Notes: generated by a model not told the origin, from the sequence alone. DNA of 64,000 nt from Leptolyngbya sp. FACHB-8 (GCF_014695575.1 NZ_JACJOO010000039.1:21003-85002); one strand, 5' to 3'; shown: positions 47,188 to 56,658, counted from the stretch's first letter. Program-made: numbers and translations.

Positions 47188-47988
47188 ATGACCAAACAAC
47201 TTGGCATTATTGGTGGTGGTGTCATGGGAGAGGCGCTACTGTCCCGGCTGCTGTCGCAACAGGTTTATGCTCCTGATGCCGTGTGCGTGGGGGAGCCGGG
47301 GGGCGATCGCCGCGACTATCTACAGCAGCAGTATGGGATTCAGGTGACCGCAGATAACCGGGAGGTGGTGGCAACGGCGGATGTACTGTTGCTGGCAGTG
47401 AAGCCTCAGGTATTTGCTGCGGTCACAGGCGGTTTGGCGACAGGGAACACCTCACAACTGATTGTTTCCATTTTGGCTGGAACAACACTGAGTCAATTAG
47501 AAGCAGCGTTTCCGGGGCAACCCGTTGTGCGGGCTATGCCGAATACGCCTGCGACGGTAGGGGCAGGGATGACGGCGATCGCCCCCGGTACTCATACCCA
47601 GGCTCAGCACCTGGAAGTGGCCCAACAATTATTTGCTGCCGTCGGGGACGTGGTGGAAGTACCCGAGTATCTTCTAGATGCGGTGACAGGTCTGTCTGGA
47701 TCAGGGCCGGGATTTGTGGCTTTAGTGGTTGAGGCCCTGGCGGATGGAGGCGTAGCAGCAGGATTGCCGAGGGCGATCGCTCAGCGGTTAGCTCTGCAGA
47801 CCGTTCGTGGCACTGCTGAGTTGTTGCAATCCAGCGGTCTACATCCTGCCGAGTTGAAAGATCGCGTGACCAGTCCCGGAGGCACGACCATTGCAGGTAT
47901 CGCCGCCCTGGAACAGGCAGGACTGCGGCATGCTTTGATCGAGGCTGTACGAACGGCATGTCGGCGATCAAAAGAATTGGGGCAATGA
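47188..47988 (+). CDS. proC: Pyrroline-5-carboxylate reductase
   Basis: A 266-residue ProC, last step of proline synthesis. The NAD(P) loop LGIIGGGVMGEALLSRLL is at 4-21, VRAMPNTPATVGAGM and the C-terminal TSPGGTTIAGIAALEQAGLR are the family signature. It closes the pipX-pipY-sepF-proC order of cyanobacteria. A family A element begins six bases after its stop. Confidence 0.96.
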   Translation: MTKQLGIIGGGVMGEALLSRLLSQQVYAPDAVCVGEPGGDRRDYLQQQYGIQVTADNREVVATADVLLLAVKPQVFAAVTGGLATGNTSQLIVSILAGTTLSQLEAAFPGQPVVRAMPNTPATVGAGMTAIAPGTHTQAQHLEVAQQLFAAVGDVVEVPEYLLDAVTGLSGSGPGFVALVVEALADGGVAAGLPRAIAQRLALQTVRGTAELLQSSGLHPAELKDRVTSPGGTTIAGIAALEQAGLRHALIEAVRTACRRSKELGQ

Positions 47989-47993
47989 TCTTA

Positions 47994-48098
47994 TACAGCG
48001 TTTTGCGCTTGAATCAGCCACAGTTGTTTTTGTGAGAGCTGCGTGGAGTGTAGCTCTCACAAAAACAACCAGATTTTAAGCGCTTGAAAAGCGCTGTA
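47994..48098. mobile_element. Family A palindromic element (A3)
   Basis: Ends TACAGCG and CGCTGTA are inverted repeats with TA at both borders; the internal stem is 48023-48040 with 48052-48069. It shares GCGCTTGAATCAGCCAC and the complementary right flank with A1 and A2. Length about 105 bp. A second palindrome, TATTTTCAAGGTT / AACCTTGAAAATA, follows directly at 48102-48157. Confidence 0.82.
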
Positions 48099-48377
48099 GA
48101 TATTTTCAAGGTTCATTTTTAGAAGGCAGTACGCCCAAAAATTAACCTTGAAAATACTAAAAATTGGCAATTCTTATTTACTCGAATTTTAATTGTTTAG
48201 ACAAAAAATTCTGTAGGGCCTGAAATATCTTGCATATTTTGTACAGGATTCCTAGTGAAATGCAAGGAGAGGATATGGGACGCAGTCCCACATCCCTCCC
48301 TCGTACTTCACTCGATCGGAAAGGGTTATATTTGGTTTTTACGGCTGCTCAATTAATGTTGATGCAACTTACTGCAT

Positions 48378-48671
48378 ATGGATATCACTCAGCTTGTGGT
48401 TCAGGTCGTTGTTGCCATTGTTTGTGCAGGGGTTGCTAACATTCTGGTGCCTCGGCGCATACCCGGAAAATTATTCGGGCTTGTCATGATTGGCTTACTA
48501 GGAGTTTGGGTAGGGCAATGGGGGTTTGCCCTCATGCGTCAGCGACTTGGGATTGCATTCCCATTCCTTACCTGGGACATTGAAGGAGTGCTGATTATTC
48601 CTGCCATTATTGGGTCTGCTATTGTGTTGTATCTGGTAACACTATTTTTGAAGATGGGCCATTTTGAGTAG
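48378..48671 (+). CDS. Small membrane protein, GlsB/YeaQ-like
   Basis: A 97-residue, three-helix membrane protein: QLVVQVVVAIVCAGVANILV, KLFGLVMIGLLGVWVGQWGF and VLIIPAIIGSAIVLYLVTLF. The Gly-rich helices and the size resemble the transglycosylase-associated GlsB/YeaQ/YmgE family, often stress-related, though the GxxG signature is imperfect. No partner is encoded beside it; the next gene converges. Confidence 0.7.
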   Translation: MDITQLVVQVVVAIVCAGVANILVPRRIPGKLFGLVMIGLLGVWVGQWGFALMRQRLGIAFPFLTWDIEGVLIIPAIIGSAIVLYLVTLFLKMGHFE

Positions 48672-48696
48672 ATTTTAGCGATAGATACAGGGGTTC

Positions 48697-49608
48697 CTAA
48701 AGCGCTTGAAGCCCTTTCATTAACCCTCGGCAGGCTCCTGTTAGAAAATCCAGGTCAAGGGTATCGATGCGATCGCTTGCTTTGTGATAGTGGGGATTGC
48801 GCAAAAACGCCGTGTCTGTCACCATTACTGCTCGATAACCCTGATCCCAAAAGGGGGCATGATCGCTGAGGCGAGTGCTGCGAATTTGTAGACCGCGATC
48901 GCCTGCTGGAAGCCATTCGCAAGGTACGGGTCCCGATCGTCGGAGCGTTCGGCTAAGCCGCATCAAATCAGGAATAGTTTTCCAGTTACCGACTAGAGCA
49001 ATGAAATTGCCGCGATTGGGATAGAAATATTGCAATCCCGGGGGATAGGTCTGAGAGTTGGGAGTCTGGGTACAGTAGCCCAACATTTCCAGGGATAACA
49101 TGAGCCTCAAGGACTGGCCCTGCTGCCGTATCATCTGCGCATAAGCTGCACTGCCCAGTAGTCCGTATTCTTCCAGGTCAAAAGCGACGAAGCGGAGGGG
49201 CGATCGCGCCGGAAACGCTGCAAAGAAGCGGGCCAGTTCCAACAGTGCTACCGCTCCTGTCCCGTTATCATCCGCTCCTGGGCAGTTGGGCACCGCATCA
49301 TAGTGTGCCCCAATCAAAATGGGCGGACGTGTGGCAGCCTCAGGTTTTGATGCCGATAAATTGAGCACCAAATTTTGATGCTCTTGCCCATGGTGCTGAA
49401 AGGAATGGGTTTCCACCGTACCCCATTGGGCCAATTGCTCACGCATGTACTCCCGCACATAAAGATGACCCGTTGCAGAAAAATAGGGGTCGCGATCGCG
49501 CACAATTTCCTTTAAATGGCTTAGAAGGTTATCCTTCAAGCCTTGAGGGTCGGGCAGGTTTACGTTTTCGCCGAAATTTGGACTATTGGAGGGGCTGAGA
49601 TCAGACAT
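48697..49608 (-). CDS. M28 family zinc peptidase
   Basis: A 303-residue M28 aminopeptidase-like protein. The metal ligands are seen as GAHYDAVP, GADDNGTGAVALLELAR and VAFDLEEYGLLGS, with SDHAPFWDQGYRAVMVTD supplying the last His. There is no signal peptide in the version starting at 49608, so it is cytosolic. AAGGG lies six bases before that ATG. Upstream frame remains open but has no family character. Its start codon overlaps, in opposite sense, the start codon of the CpcT-like gene. Confidence 0.9.
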   Translation of the reverse strand: MSDLSPSNSPNFGENVNLPDPQGLKDNLLSHLKEIVRDRDPYFSATGHLYVREYMREQLAQWGTVETHSFQHHGQEHQNLVLNLSASKPEAATRPPILIGAHYDAVPNCPGADDNGTGAVALLELARFFAAFPARSPLRFVAFDLEEYGLLGSAAYAQMIRQQGQSLRLMLSLEMLGYCTQTPNSQTYPPGLQYFYPNRGNFIALVGNWKTIPDLMRLSRTLRRSGPVPCEWLPAGDRGLQIRSTRLSDHAPFWDQGYRAVMVTDTAFLRNPHYHKASDRIDTLDLDFLTGACRGLMKGLQAL

Positions 49609-50170
49609 GGATACCCTTACAACAATTGCAAACTGGTTAGCCGGGGAGTTTGATAACGGGGAGCAGGCGATCGCTGATCCAACCTGGTTTGTGCATCTGA
49701 AACTGTGGCACCGACCCCTTCCCTTTACCGTAGATGGTTGTCTAGCCCTCTTTGCTGAGCAGGCCAATGTGATCTACGTTGATCAGCCTTACCGACAGCG
49801 GGTGCTCATTCTCCGGCCCGAACCCGACTCTCCCATTGGGCAGGTGGAATATCGAGCGTTGCGCCACCCAGAGCAATGGCGTGGAGCCGGAGCCGATGCC
49901 ACACGCTTGCAGGCCCTCCAGCCAGAGGATCTGCTTCCACTTCCCGGCTGTATTCTTACCCTAACCCAACACGATCAGGGGTTCAGTGCCCATCCTCCTG
50001 CTGAGGCCCGCTGCTATTTCCAATATGACGGCAAAACCCGTCAAGTGATTTTGGGCTTTGAGGTGTATGGCGATCGCTTCCTCAGCTTCGATCGCGGGGT
50101 TGATCCAGAAACAGGGCAAGGCCTTTGGGGCGCTTTGATGGGGCCGTACCAGTTCGTTAAACGAGCGTGA
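49607..50170 (+). CDS. CpcT/CpeT-type chromophore lyase
   Basis: A 187-residue calycin-fold protein of the CpeT/CpcT lyase family, which attaches bilins to cysteines of phycobiliprotein beta-subunits. Family marks: LTTIANWLAGEFDNGEQA at the N terminus, LWHRPLPFTVDG, VIYVDQPYRQRVLIL and FQYDGKTRQVILGFEVYGDR. Which phycobiliprotein it serves cannot be told, and no cpc or cpe genes are nearby. GGAGGGG stands 12 bases before the ATG, which shares CATG with the divergent peptidase start. Confidence 0.9.
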   Translation: MDTLTTIANWLAGEFDNGEQAIADPTWFVHLKLWHRPLPFTVDGCLALFAEQANVIYVDQPYRQRVLILRPEPDSPIGQVEYRALRHPEQWRGAGADATRLQALQPEDLLPLPGCILTLTQHDQGFSAHPPAEARCYFQYDGKTRQVILGFEVYGDRFLSFDRGVDPETGQGLWGALMGPYQFVKRA

Positions 50171-50200
50171 GGGCAACGGGCTATTAATCCCTCTTCCCCA

Positions 50201-51073
50201 CTAAACCAGTGCCCGTTTCTCAACCACCAGAGTCAATCCTTGCCAGGAACCTTGAGCATCGTAAGAGCGAATTAACCGATAGCGTAAATTCGGGGAAGGT
50301 AGCCAGCCCACTTCCAGGAGAAAGGGTTTGTTCCGGGGGATGGTGGAGGGGAAGGTACAGGATGCCCCGTCTGGCAGAAGTAACGTTTGGTTGATGTAGC
50401 CTCGGGGTGTTTGCCCAGTAGCGTCGTCAAATTTAAGGGTATTCCCCTCAATACGCGCTGAAGATTTCAGGTCAAAACCCTGAGTTGTGAGGTGTTGGTA
50501 GAGACGGTCGTCCTCCTTTTTCAGGATGAGTTGAGTCTGTACGGGTGTGTCCTCGAACCAATCGGGAGATAGTTTTTGGGCAGTTCCTTTCCAGGTGCCC
50601 AATAAGGATTCCACAGTGAGGGGAGGATTCTCTTGAGTTGAGGAGCTTGCTCGAAACTCTCGAATCAACGTGAGCTGGGTCAGAGCGTGCCCATCTGTCT
50701 GAGGATGGAATTGTAAAACGGCACGCAGGCGGCGATCGCCCAAAATAAATCCAAATTCTGCGCCAAATTCTGCGAAGGGGCTGAACTGTAAAGAACCCTG
50801 AGAGAACGCTCCTGTCTTAAAAAAAAGAATGCCGCGATTTAGACTGCGGTACTCCAGAACAGTCGATCGCTCCGGCAAACCATCCGTAGATAGAAACGTG
50901 ACGGTTTGCTGAACAGCAGACTGGTCCTCTCCAGCGCTTAGCGTTACGCAGGAGGGCTTGTTATTTAGAACGCTACCGGTAGCAGATAAGGATGTGAATG
51001 AGCCCTGCCACTCCCCTAGATGAAGCAGGAGACGATCCCATTGGGATAGTACGTCGGCTCTGGGATCGGCCAT
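50201..51073 (-). CDS. DUF3598 family calycin-like protein
   Basis: A 290-residue protein of the cyanobacterial DUF3598 family, made of two lipocalin/calycin-like barrels. The N-terminal half has WDRLLLHLGEWQGSFTSL and VLEYRSLNRGILFFKTGAF; the C-terminal half LLGTWKGTAQKLSPDWF and the end YRLIRSYDAQGSWQGLTLV. Calycin-fold proteins in cyanobacteria include bilin lyases, and the converging neighbour is a CpcT-like lyase, but a bilin role for DUF3598 is not shown. It is convergent with that gene. Confidence 0.85.
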   Translation of the reverse strand: MADPRADVLSQWDRLLLHLGEWQGSFTSLSATGSVLNNKPSCVTLSAGEDQSAVQQTVTFLSTDGLPERSTVLEYRSLNRGILFFKTGAFSQGSLQFSPFAEFGAEFGFILGDRRLRAVLQFHPQTDGHALTQLTLIREFRASSSTQENPPLTVESLLGTWKGTAQKLSPDWFEDTPVQTQLILKKEDDRLYQHLTTQGFDLKSSARIEGNTLKFDDATGQTPRGYINQTLLLPDGASCTFPSTIPRNKPFLLEVGWLPSPNLRYRLIRSYDAQGSWQGLTLVVEKRALV

Positions 51074-51313
51074 AGAGAATATTCAGTCCAAAAGAAGATG
51101 AAATCGTTTCAATTCCCAACGAAAGTATAAGGCGTGTTGTGAACCTTAACCGTTGAGAACGGTTAAGGTCCTTCACCAGAGAATTAATCTACCCTGGCTT
51201 GCACGATTTTATCGGCATGTTATTTCGGTCCCCGCTGTACTACGGGTATCCAATTTGTCGTGCAATTTCAGGGGCATCTACCCTGATGGCCTTGACCTTC
51301 AGTCCTGCTGTTC

Positions 51314-52585
51314 ATGAAACTCTTTGGAATTGCTTGGTTAATCTACCTTTCTAGCATTTATTTTCCCCATCTCTCCTTTGTTCAAGCCACACCTCTAAAA
51401 TCAGCTGGGTTCTCTACGACAGGGGTTCCTTTCAAGGCAGCAGAGCCGAATGCCCGCTCCCTTGCAACACCCTATGCCTATTCCTTGTCATTCTCGACCC
51501 CAGGATGCGGCTGGATGCCCGATCCAGCGTGTCTTTCACGGTCAGCTTCTCAATCTTTCGAGGAATCTGCTGGTCTACTGCCCCTTGCTTCCAGTCTGCT
51601 TCCGGAACGGTCAGCAGCGGCTCCACCAGAAGTAGCAATCCCATCACTGAATAACCCCCTCCGTCAGCTATACGGTCGCCTAACACCGTGGGTTAGAGGC
51701 GATCGCCCAGCCAGCGTGATGAATGAACAGGTACGTTTGATTCTGGCAGATCAAAGCAGCGCTGAAACCCGCTCACTTCCCTCTGCTCCCCTGTTCCACG
51801 TATGCGAGGCCAAGGGAACTGAGCAGACCCTGGCAGAATCTTTCAAGGTGCAGGCTCCCTATCAAATTTGGATTCAGAACCACTTGGTGATGGCCCTGTC
51901 CGAACAGACTGCCGCAGAAGCGATGGTGCAGCGGTTGCGCCTGTTGATTGAAACCCCTGGCTTTGACGCCAACGGCCTGGTGCCGCAATGGGTGGGAGAC
52001 GACCCCGCTATTACTGCAGGAAATCAAGTGTTATTGAAGATTGACCCGCTCATGGAGCGAGCCTTTCATCACAATGCCGACCTGATCGCGATTGACTGGA
52101 CAAATAATTTGCGGCGTGCCCTTGGGGCTGAACCCCTTTCCCTGGTGGATGCCCAGGCCCAAATGTATGGCCTGGTGGAAAGTCGTCAGGGCTTACAAGG
52201 AACTGCATCCTGGTATGGCCCTTACTTTCATAAGCGCTTGACAGCTAACGGGGAACGGTTTAACCAGTACGCTCTGACTGTCGCCCACAAAACCCTACAG
52301 TTCAATACCTTTTTGAAGGTAACGAACCGCAAGAATGGACAATCTGTCATTGTTCGTGTGAATGACCGTGGACCTTACGTGGGAGAGCGTTCCCTCGATC
52401 TTTCCTACCAGGCGGCTCGCTGTATTAACAGTGATGAGGTAGGCGTTGTCTCCTACGAGGCCATGATTCTAGCTCCAGGCATTCCCGATGCTGTGCAACT
52501 GGCTCGCCCTGCTAAACCGAATGTGGAATTTCCACGGCAAATTGCAGGTAATCCAATGAGTTTTGATCGCCCTCCAATTGATTAG
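51314..52585 (+). CDS. RlpA-like septal ring lytic transglycosylase family protein
   Basis: A 423-residue exported protein: signal peptide at the N terminus (about 25 residues), a long variable region, then a C-terminal RlpA double-psi barrel: GTASWYGPYFHKRLTANGE, LTVAHKTLQFNTFLKVTN, VIVRVNDRGPYVGERSLDLS. The catalytic-type Asp and His of RlpA are present. RlpA in some bacteria cleaves naked glycan strands at the septum; activity in cyanobacteria is not settled. The LEADER-like sequence before 270 has no recognised domain. Confidence 0.88.
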   Translation: MKLFGIAWLIYLSSIYFPHLSFVQATPLKSAGFSTTGVPFKAAEPNARSLATPYAYSLSFSTPGCGWMPDPACLSRSASQSFEESAGLLPLASSLLPERSAAAPPEVAIPSLNNPLRQLYGRLTPWVRGDRPASVMNEQVRLILADQSSAETRSLPSAPLFHVCEAKGTEQTLAESFKVQAPYQIWIQNHLVMALSEQTAAEAMVQRLRLLIETPGFDANGLVPQWVGDDPAITAGNQVLLKIDPLMERAFHHNADLIAIDWTNNLRRALGAEPLSLVDAQAQMYGLVESRQGLQGTASWYGPYFHKRLTANGERFNQYALTVAHKTLQFNTFLKVTNRKNGQSVIVRVNDRGPYVGERSLDLSYQAARCINSDEVGVVSYEAMILAPGIPDAVQLARPAKPNVEFPRQIAGNPMSFDRPPID

Positions 52586-52607
52586 TTCTGAAGAAACCTA
52601 CCTGCTG

Positions 52608-52650
52608 CGGAGTGCATCCCACTTTTGTAAATTTGGGAAACCCACTGCTG
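52608..52650. repeat. Family E remnant (E1)
   Basis: GTGCATCCCACTTTTGTAAATTTGG and a following AAACCCAC match the left part of the complete element at 54659-54747, but the large stem and right end are missing. CTGCTGC occurs on both sides, so it may be a deletion derivative that kept its target duplication. Confidence 0.6.
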
Positions 52651-52744
52651 CTTTCATCGGTGTTTGTTGCAGGAAGTGTTCTGAAAAGCTAAGCCAAATT
52701 TGTGGGTAGGTCGGTTATCCGATCCCCTTTCGGGTGCTGGAATT

Positions 52745-52771
52745 TTAGCAATCCCCTCTGGAGAGTGCTAA
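52745..52771 (+). promoter_or_regulatory. CIRCE operator of groEL
   Basis: TTAGCAATC, nine bases, GAGTGCTAA: the consensus is TTAGCACTC-N9-GAGTGCTAA, with one change in the left arm. It ends 29 bases before the groEL start, the normal place for HrcA repression, and fixes that start. Confidence 0.9.
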
Positions 52772-52800
52772 ATTCTGGAAGGAGAACTCAGCGATTGGGA

Positions 52801-54501
52801 ATGGCCAAGATTATTGTTTTTAAGGATGACTCGCGTCAGGCCCTCGAACGGGGGGTCAATGCGATCGCCAATGCCGTACGGATTACCCTGGGTCCTCGGG
52901 GCCGCAATGTCGTATTAGAAAAGAAATACGGCATACCTGAAATCGTCAATGACGGGGTTAGCATTGCTAAGGAAATTGAACTGGAAGATCCTCTAGAAAA
53001 TGCTGGCGCGCAACTGATTCGCGAAGTCGCATCCAAAACGAAAGACCTGGCAGGGGATGGCACCACCACTGCAACGGTGTTGGCCCAGGCCATGATCCAC
53101 GAAGGTTTGCAAAACGTGACAGCAGGTTCTAACCCTGTTAGCCTTCGTCGAGGTATCGAGAAGACCGTGGCGTATTTGGTGAATGAGATTGGGGCAGTTG
53201 CCAAGCCTGTATCTGATAACGCCATGATCGGGCAAGTTGCCACTGTCTCTTCTGGTAACGACGCGGAAGTCGGCTCGATGATTGTCGAGGCCATGAACCA
53301 GGTGGGTCAGAATGGTGTGATCACCGTAGAAGAGTCCAAGTCCCTCTCAACTTCCATGGATGTTGTGGAAGGAATGAACTTCGACCGGGGCTACATCTCT
53401 CCCTACTTCGTGACCGACACCGAGCGGATGATCTGTGAGATGGAGAACGTCGCCATCCTGATCACCGACAAAAAGATCAGCTCTGTCCAAGATCTCGTGC
53501 CCTTGTTGGAGCAAGTTGCCCGGGCCGGACAACCTCTTCTCATTATTGCCGATGACATTGAAGGGGAAGCTCTCGCTGCCCTGGTCGTCAACCGTCTACG
53601 GGGTGTGCTGAATGTGGTGGCCGTGAAAGCTCCCAGCTTTGCCCTGCGCCGCAAGGAAGTGCTGCAAGATATCGCCATCGTGACGGGTGGCCAGGTAGTT
53701 ACGGAGGAGGTTGGCCTCACCCTGGATCAACTGGAGCCCGATATGCTCGGCCGGGCTGACAAAATTACTGTGACGAAAGACACCACAATCATCGTGTCAG
53801 AATCTCCTGATAAGAGCGCTGTGGAAGCTCGGGTTGCCCAACTGCGTCAGCAACTGGCTGAAACCGATTCTGACTACGACAGCGAAAAGCTGCAAGAACG
53901 GATTGCTAAGCTGATTGGTGGCGTAGCTGTGATCAAAGTCGGTGCAGCTACTGAAACCGAACTGAAGGATCGCAAACTGCGCATTGAGGATGCTCTCAAC
54001 GCGACCCGTGCAGCGGTAGAAGAAGGTATTGTTCCCGGTGGTGGTACGACCCTGTTGCACCTGGCTCAGAAGCTAGACGGCTTCGTTGCAGGGTTAGATA
54101 GCGACGAGCAGATTGGTGCCCGCATTGTGGCTCGGGCGCTGGAAGCTCCCCTGCGTCAGATTGCCGATAACGCCGGAGCCCCTGGCACCGTCGTTGTTGA
54201 GAAGGTGCGCGATTTGGATTTCAATGTCGGCTATAACGCCCTCACTGGCCAGTATGAAGACCTGGTGCAGGCAGGCATTATCGACCCGGCTAAAGTCGTG
54301 CGATCGGCTCTGCAAGATGCAGCTTCTGTTGCCGCTATGGTACTGACCACCGAAGTGCTGGTGGTCGAGAAGCCTGAACCCCAACCCCCTGCTGGCGCTG
54401 GCGGCGACATGGGTGGTATGGGCGGTATGGGTGGCATGGGTGGCATGGGTGGCATGGGCGGTATGGGTATGCCTGGCATGGGCGGCATGGGCATGATGTA
54501 A
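52801..54501 (+). CDS. groL: 60-kDa chaperonin GroEL (without groES)
   Basis: A 566-residue Gro[22 protein letters not shown] at the start, the nucleotide site [10 protein letters not shown] and [15 protein letters not shown], and a tail of repeated GGM units ending GMM. No groES precedes it, so it is the monocistronic second chaperonin (GroEL2 type) that most cyanobacteria carry beside groESL. An imperfect CIRCE is just upstream. The GGM tail is longer than typical and is encoded by a near-repeat GGTATGGGC. A terminator follows. Confidence 0.97.
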   Translation: MAKIIVFKDDSRQALERGVNAIANAVRITLGPRGRNVVLEKKYGIPEIVNDGVSIAKEIELEDPLENAGAQLIREVASKTKDLAGDGTTTATVLAQAMIHEGLQNVTAGSNPVSLRRGIEKTVAYLVNEIGAVAKPVSDNAMIGQVATVSSGNDAEVGSMIVEAMNQVGQNGVITVEESKSLSTSMDVVEGMNFDRGYISPYFVTDTERMICEMENVAILITDKKISSVQDLVPLLEQVARAGQPLLIIADDIEGEALAALVVNRLRGVLNVVAVKAPSFALRRKEVLQDIAIVTGGQVVTEEVGLTLDQLEPDMLGRADKITVTKDTTIIVSESPDKSAVEARVAQLRQQLAETDSDYDSEKLQERIAKLIGGVAVIKVGAATETELKDRKLRIEDALNATRAAVEEGIVPGGGTTLLHLAQKLDGFVAGLDSDEQIGARIVARALEAPLRQIADNAGAPGTVVVEKVRDLDFNVGYNALTGQYEDLVQAGIIDPAKVVRSALQDAASVAAMVLTTEVLVVEKPEPQPPAGAGGDMGGMGGMGGMGGMGGMGGMGMPGMGGMGMM

Positions 54502-54590
54502 GCCTGCCCTACACACTCTTTACCCATAGCCACTTTAAAGGGATGGGGCGACGCATTGCATTGCCCCGACCTTTTTGAATCTACAGCTCC

Positions 54591-54638
54591 AATTAAAAAG
54601 AGAGTGCCGGGATAAAAACCAGCGCTCTCTTTTTAATT
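54591..54638. terminator. Terminator after groEL
   Basis: AATTAAAAAGAGAGTGC (54591-54607) pairs with 54622-54638 apart from one wobble, with A- and T-runs at its base. Works in both directions for convergent groEL and the M48 peptidase gene. A smaller GGGGC/GCCCC hairpin and T-run at 54545-54577 precede it. Confidence 0.85.
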
Positions 54639-54650
54639 AGATTAATTAGA

Positions 54651-54755
54651 GCTGCTACGGGTGCATCCCACTTTTGCAAATTTGGAAACCCACTTTTGTA
54701 AGTGAAGCGGGCTTCGCCCGCTTCACTTACAAAAGTGGGATGCACCCGCTGCTAC
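54651..54755. mobile_element. Family E palindromic element (E2) with 8-bp target duplication
   Basis: The element proper is 54659-54747 (89 bp), starting GGGTGCATCCCACTTTTG and ending in its exact complement. The right part is one large stem (CCCACTTTTGTAAGTGAAGC with its complement, TTC loop). GCTGCTAC is present directly before and after (54651-54658, 54748-54755), an 8-bp target-site duplication. No protein is encoded. The remnant at 52608 is related. Confidence 0.87.
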
Positions 54756-54782
54756 AAGGTACAAAAGCGATGGGGAAGGTCA

Positions 54783-55523
54783 CTATTTTGTCTCAGCCCA
54801 GAAGGGCACGTAGCACCAGGCTTTACGCAACTCATCATCCCACCGCTGGTACTCGGGGTCTTTTTCTTCCACCAGTGACCAGAATTTGTGGGAGTGGTTC
54901 ATGTGGATGGTGTGGCACAGCTCATGGATGAATACGTAGCGCACCAGAGCAGGCGGCAAAAACAACAATTTGGCATTGAGGCTGATGCTTTGGTGACTGG
55001 AGCAACTGGCCCATCGGGTTTTTTGATGACGGATGGATGCCCGTTGGTAGGGCAAATCAACCTCGTGGCTTACTTGGCGCAGCCAGGGCACCAGGTGATA
55101 GCGGGCCTTATGCTCCAACCACTTACGGAGCACGCCCTGACACGCGGCTAGATTATCCGTTGGCCCTACCACCTGAAGTTCGTGCTGAACCGTTGGGTTA
55201 AGAACCAGGCGTGAGCTGTTCTGCGAGCGATAGGAAACCGTCCAGATTTCGGGGAGCGATCGCAACTCAATCTGCTGGGGCATGAGATCGCTGGCATTGG
55301 GGGCGATCGCTTCGCGCTCTTGTTCCAGGCGGTGCAGCGTGCGGGCAATCCACTCCTGCCGTTTTTCAACCAGGGTTGGCACCCGGTTTAAGTCGTAGCC
55401 AGGGGGCACAACGACTTCCACTCCAGTGCGGTGGGAGACCCGGATGCTGACATGCTTGGCCCGTTGGCTGACGCGCACCCGATAATCTGCATTCGAAACT
55501 GCTGTGTGATCCCGTTTGACCAT
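54783..55523 (-). CDS. M48-type (YgjP-like) metallopeptidase
   Basis: A 246-residue YgjP/DUF45-type zinc metallopeptidase. HELCHTIHMNHSHKFW carries HExxH and the third ligand region; RWASCSSHQSISLNAKLLFL before it is typical of this group (often called SprT-like or WLM-like). A helical N-terminal half (LVEKRQEWIARTLHRLEQE) precedes. Soluble and without a signal. Physiological substrate unknown. Confidence 0.9.
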   Translation of the reverse strand: MVKRDHTAVSNADYRVRVSQRAKHVSIRVSHRTGVEVVVPPGYDLNRVPTLVEKRQEWIARTLHRLEQEREAIAPNASDLMPQQIELRSLPEIWTVSYRSQNSSRLVLNPTVQHELQVVGPTDNLAACQGVLRKWLEHKARYHLVPWLRQVSHEVDLPYQRASIRHQKTRWASCSSHQSISLNAKLLFLPPALVRYVFIHELCHTIHMNHSHKFWSLVEEKDPEYQRWDDELRKAWCYVPFWAETK

Positions 55524-55613
55524 ATTCCTAACCGTAACCTCTAACCCCTATAGTCTGTTTGTACTAATAACATGCTAAGACGTGGATATTTTTTGGAAGA
55601 CGGTGCAAAGCCA

Positions 55614-56042
55614 TCAAGGGTTGAATTGCCCCCAGAATTCCAACAGAATAGCGCGGTGAGGAGCCGCCAGGGAGCGTACCTCTTGCACCTTTGCACTATA
55701 ACAAGCACCACGTTGCACATCAGTAATGCTGACCAGACTCATGTCCATGCCCTCCTGTAAGGTGAGGGCCGAGAGGGGAACGGTCAGTGGTGCTGCGAAG
55801 ACATGACGAACGACCTTATCCGTCGGGTAGGACTGAAACAGCTTTAAGTCAGGGGGTGTATAGCCGATTTCCTCCAGCAACTCTCGCCGGACGGCTTCCT
55901 CGGGCTTCTCATCAGGCTCTAGATGCCCTCCAAAGAAGGCCCACTGCCCTGGATGGACGAGTGTTGGAATGTCGTCGCGTAGCTGCAGAAGGAAGTGGTC
56001 GTTCTGCTGGAGGATGGCGATCGCAACATGAGTCAAAGCCAT
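55614..56042 (-). CDS. NUDIX hydrolase
   Basis: A 142-residue NUDIX protein. The box [22 protein letters not shown] fits G-x5-E-x7-R-E-x2-E-E-x-G exactly, with WAFFGG just before it. It hydrolyses a nucleoside diphosphate linked to some moiety; substrate is not predicted. I start at [11 protein letters not shown] (56042); the frame is open to 56090. It lies 95 bases after the next gene upstream on the same strand. Confidence 0.92.
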   Translation of the reverse strand: MALTHVAIAILQQNDHFLLQLRDDIPTLVHPGQWAFFGGHLEPDEKPEEAVRRELLEEIGYTPPDLKLFQSYPTDKVVRHVFAAPLTVPLSALTLQEGMDMSLVSITDVQRGACYSAKVQEVRSLAAPHRAILLEFWGQFNP

Positions 56043-56136
56043 GGAAGCATCGAAGTCCGTAACAAGGGAAATTTCTTTAAGGGTAACCAAACAGTCCAGC
56101 TACTGGGGGCTTTACCATCTAAACAAGAGCCAAGGT

Positions 56137-56550
56137 CTACTTTCCCGGCTGCTTCTTTTGGGCATCCAGGTATATTTCGCCCTGCTCCTTCCCTTCGAAC
56201 CCAAGGGTCTCGAATCGAACATTGCCTCTGATTTTGACAGGTTCCCCCGGCTTTAGCTCCGTATCGGAGGATACGACCCAAAGCTTTCCTGTGGCATCCT
56301 GCACCTGATAGACCTGGGCTCCAATCAGGGGAACGCGATCGCTGACTTGCCCCTCCACGGTCACCTGGCGATCCCGCAACAGCCCTACCGTTTGAACATC
56401 CCGGATGGGAATAGGCCATCTCAACTGGCCCCAGAGTAGAAATCGTAGGGGGGAAAGGGCCAGAACCAGGGCCAGGGTTGTGATTCCCAGGAGGATCAGG
56501 AGCGATCGGCTTTGCTGCTTCAATGGGGATCGTCGCTGTCCTTTTGTCAT
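56137..56550 (-). CDS. Membrane-anchored OB-fold-like protein
   Basis: A 137-residue protein I do not recognise by family. One N-terminal helix (SLLILLGITTLALVLALSPL) anchors a beta-rich domain with VTVEGQVSDRVPLIGAQVYQ and GEPVKIRGNVRFET, the pattern of an OB-fold such as the tRNA_anti-like or NfeD-like domains. GGAG precedes the ATG at 56550 by five bases. Function unknown; the NUDIX gene is downstream on the same strand. Confidence 0.75.
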   Translation of the reverse strand: MTKGQRRSPLKQQSRSLLILLGITTLALVLALSPLRFLLWGQLRWPIPIRDVQTVGLLRDRQVTVEGQVSDRVPLIGAQVYQVQDATGKLWVVSSDTELKPGEPVKIRGNVRFETLGFEGKEQGEIYLDAQKKQPGK

Positions 56551-56658
56551 AAAGCTCCGCTCACAAAACCACTTGAACCAACTCTTACAGTCTAGAAGCA
56601 ACGTTTTGAGGGAACGTCTGAAAGTTTGTGCCCTACGGGCAGGGGCTCTCCGCTTTGA

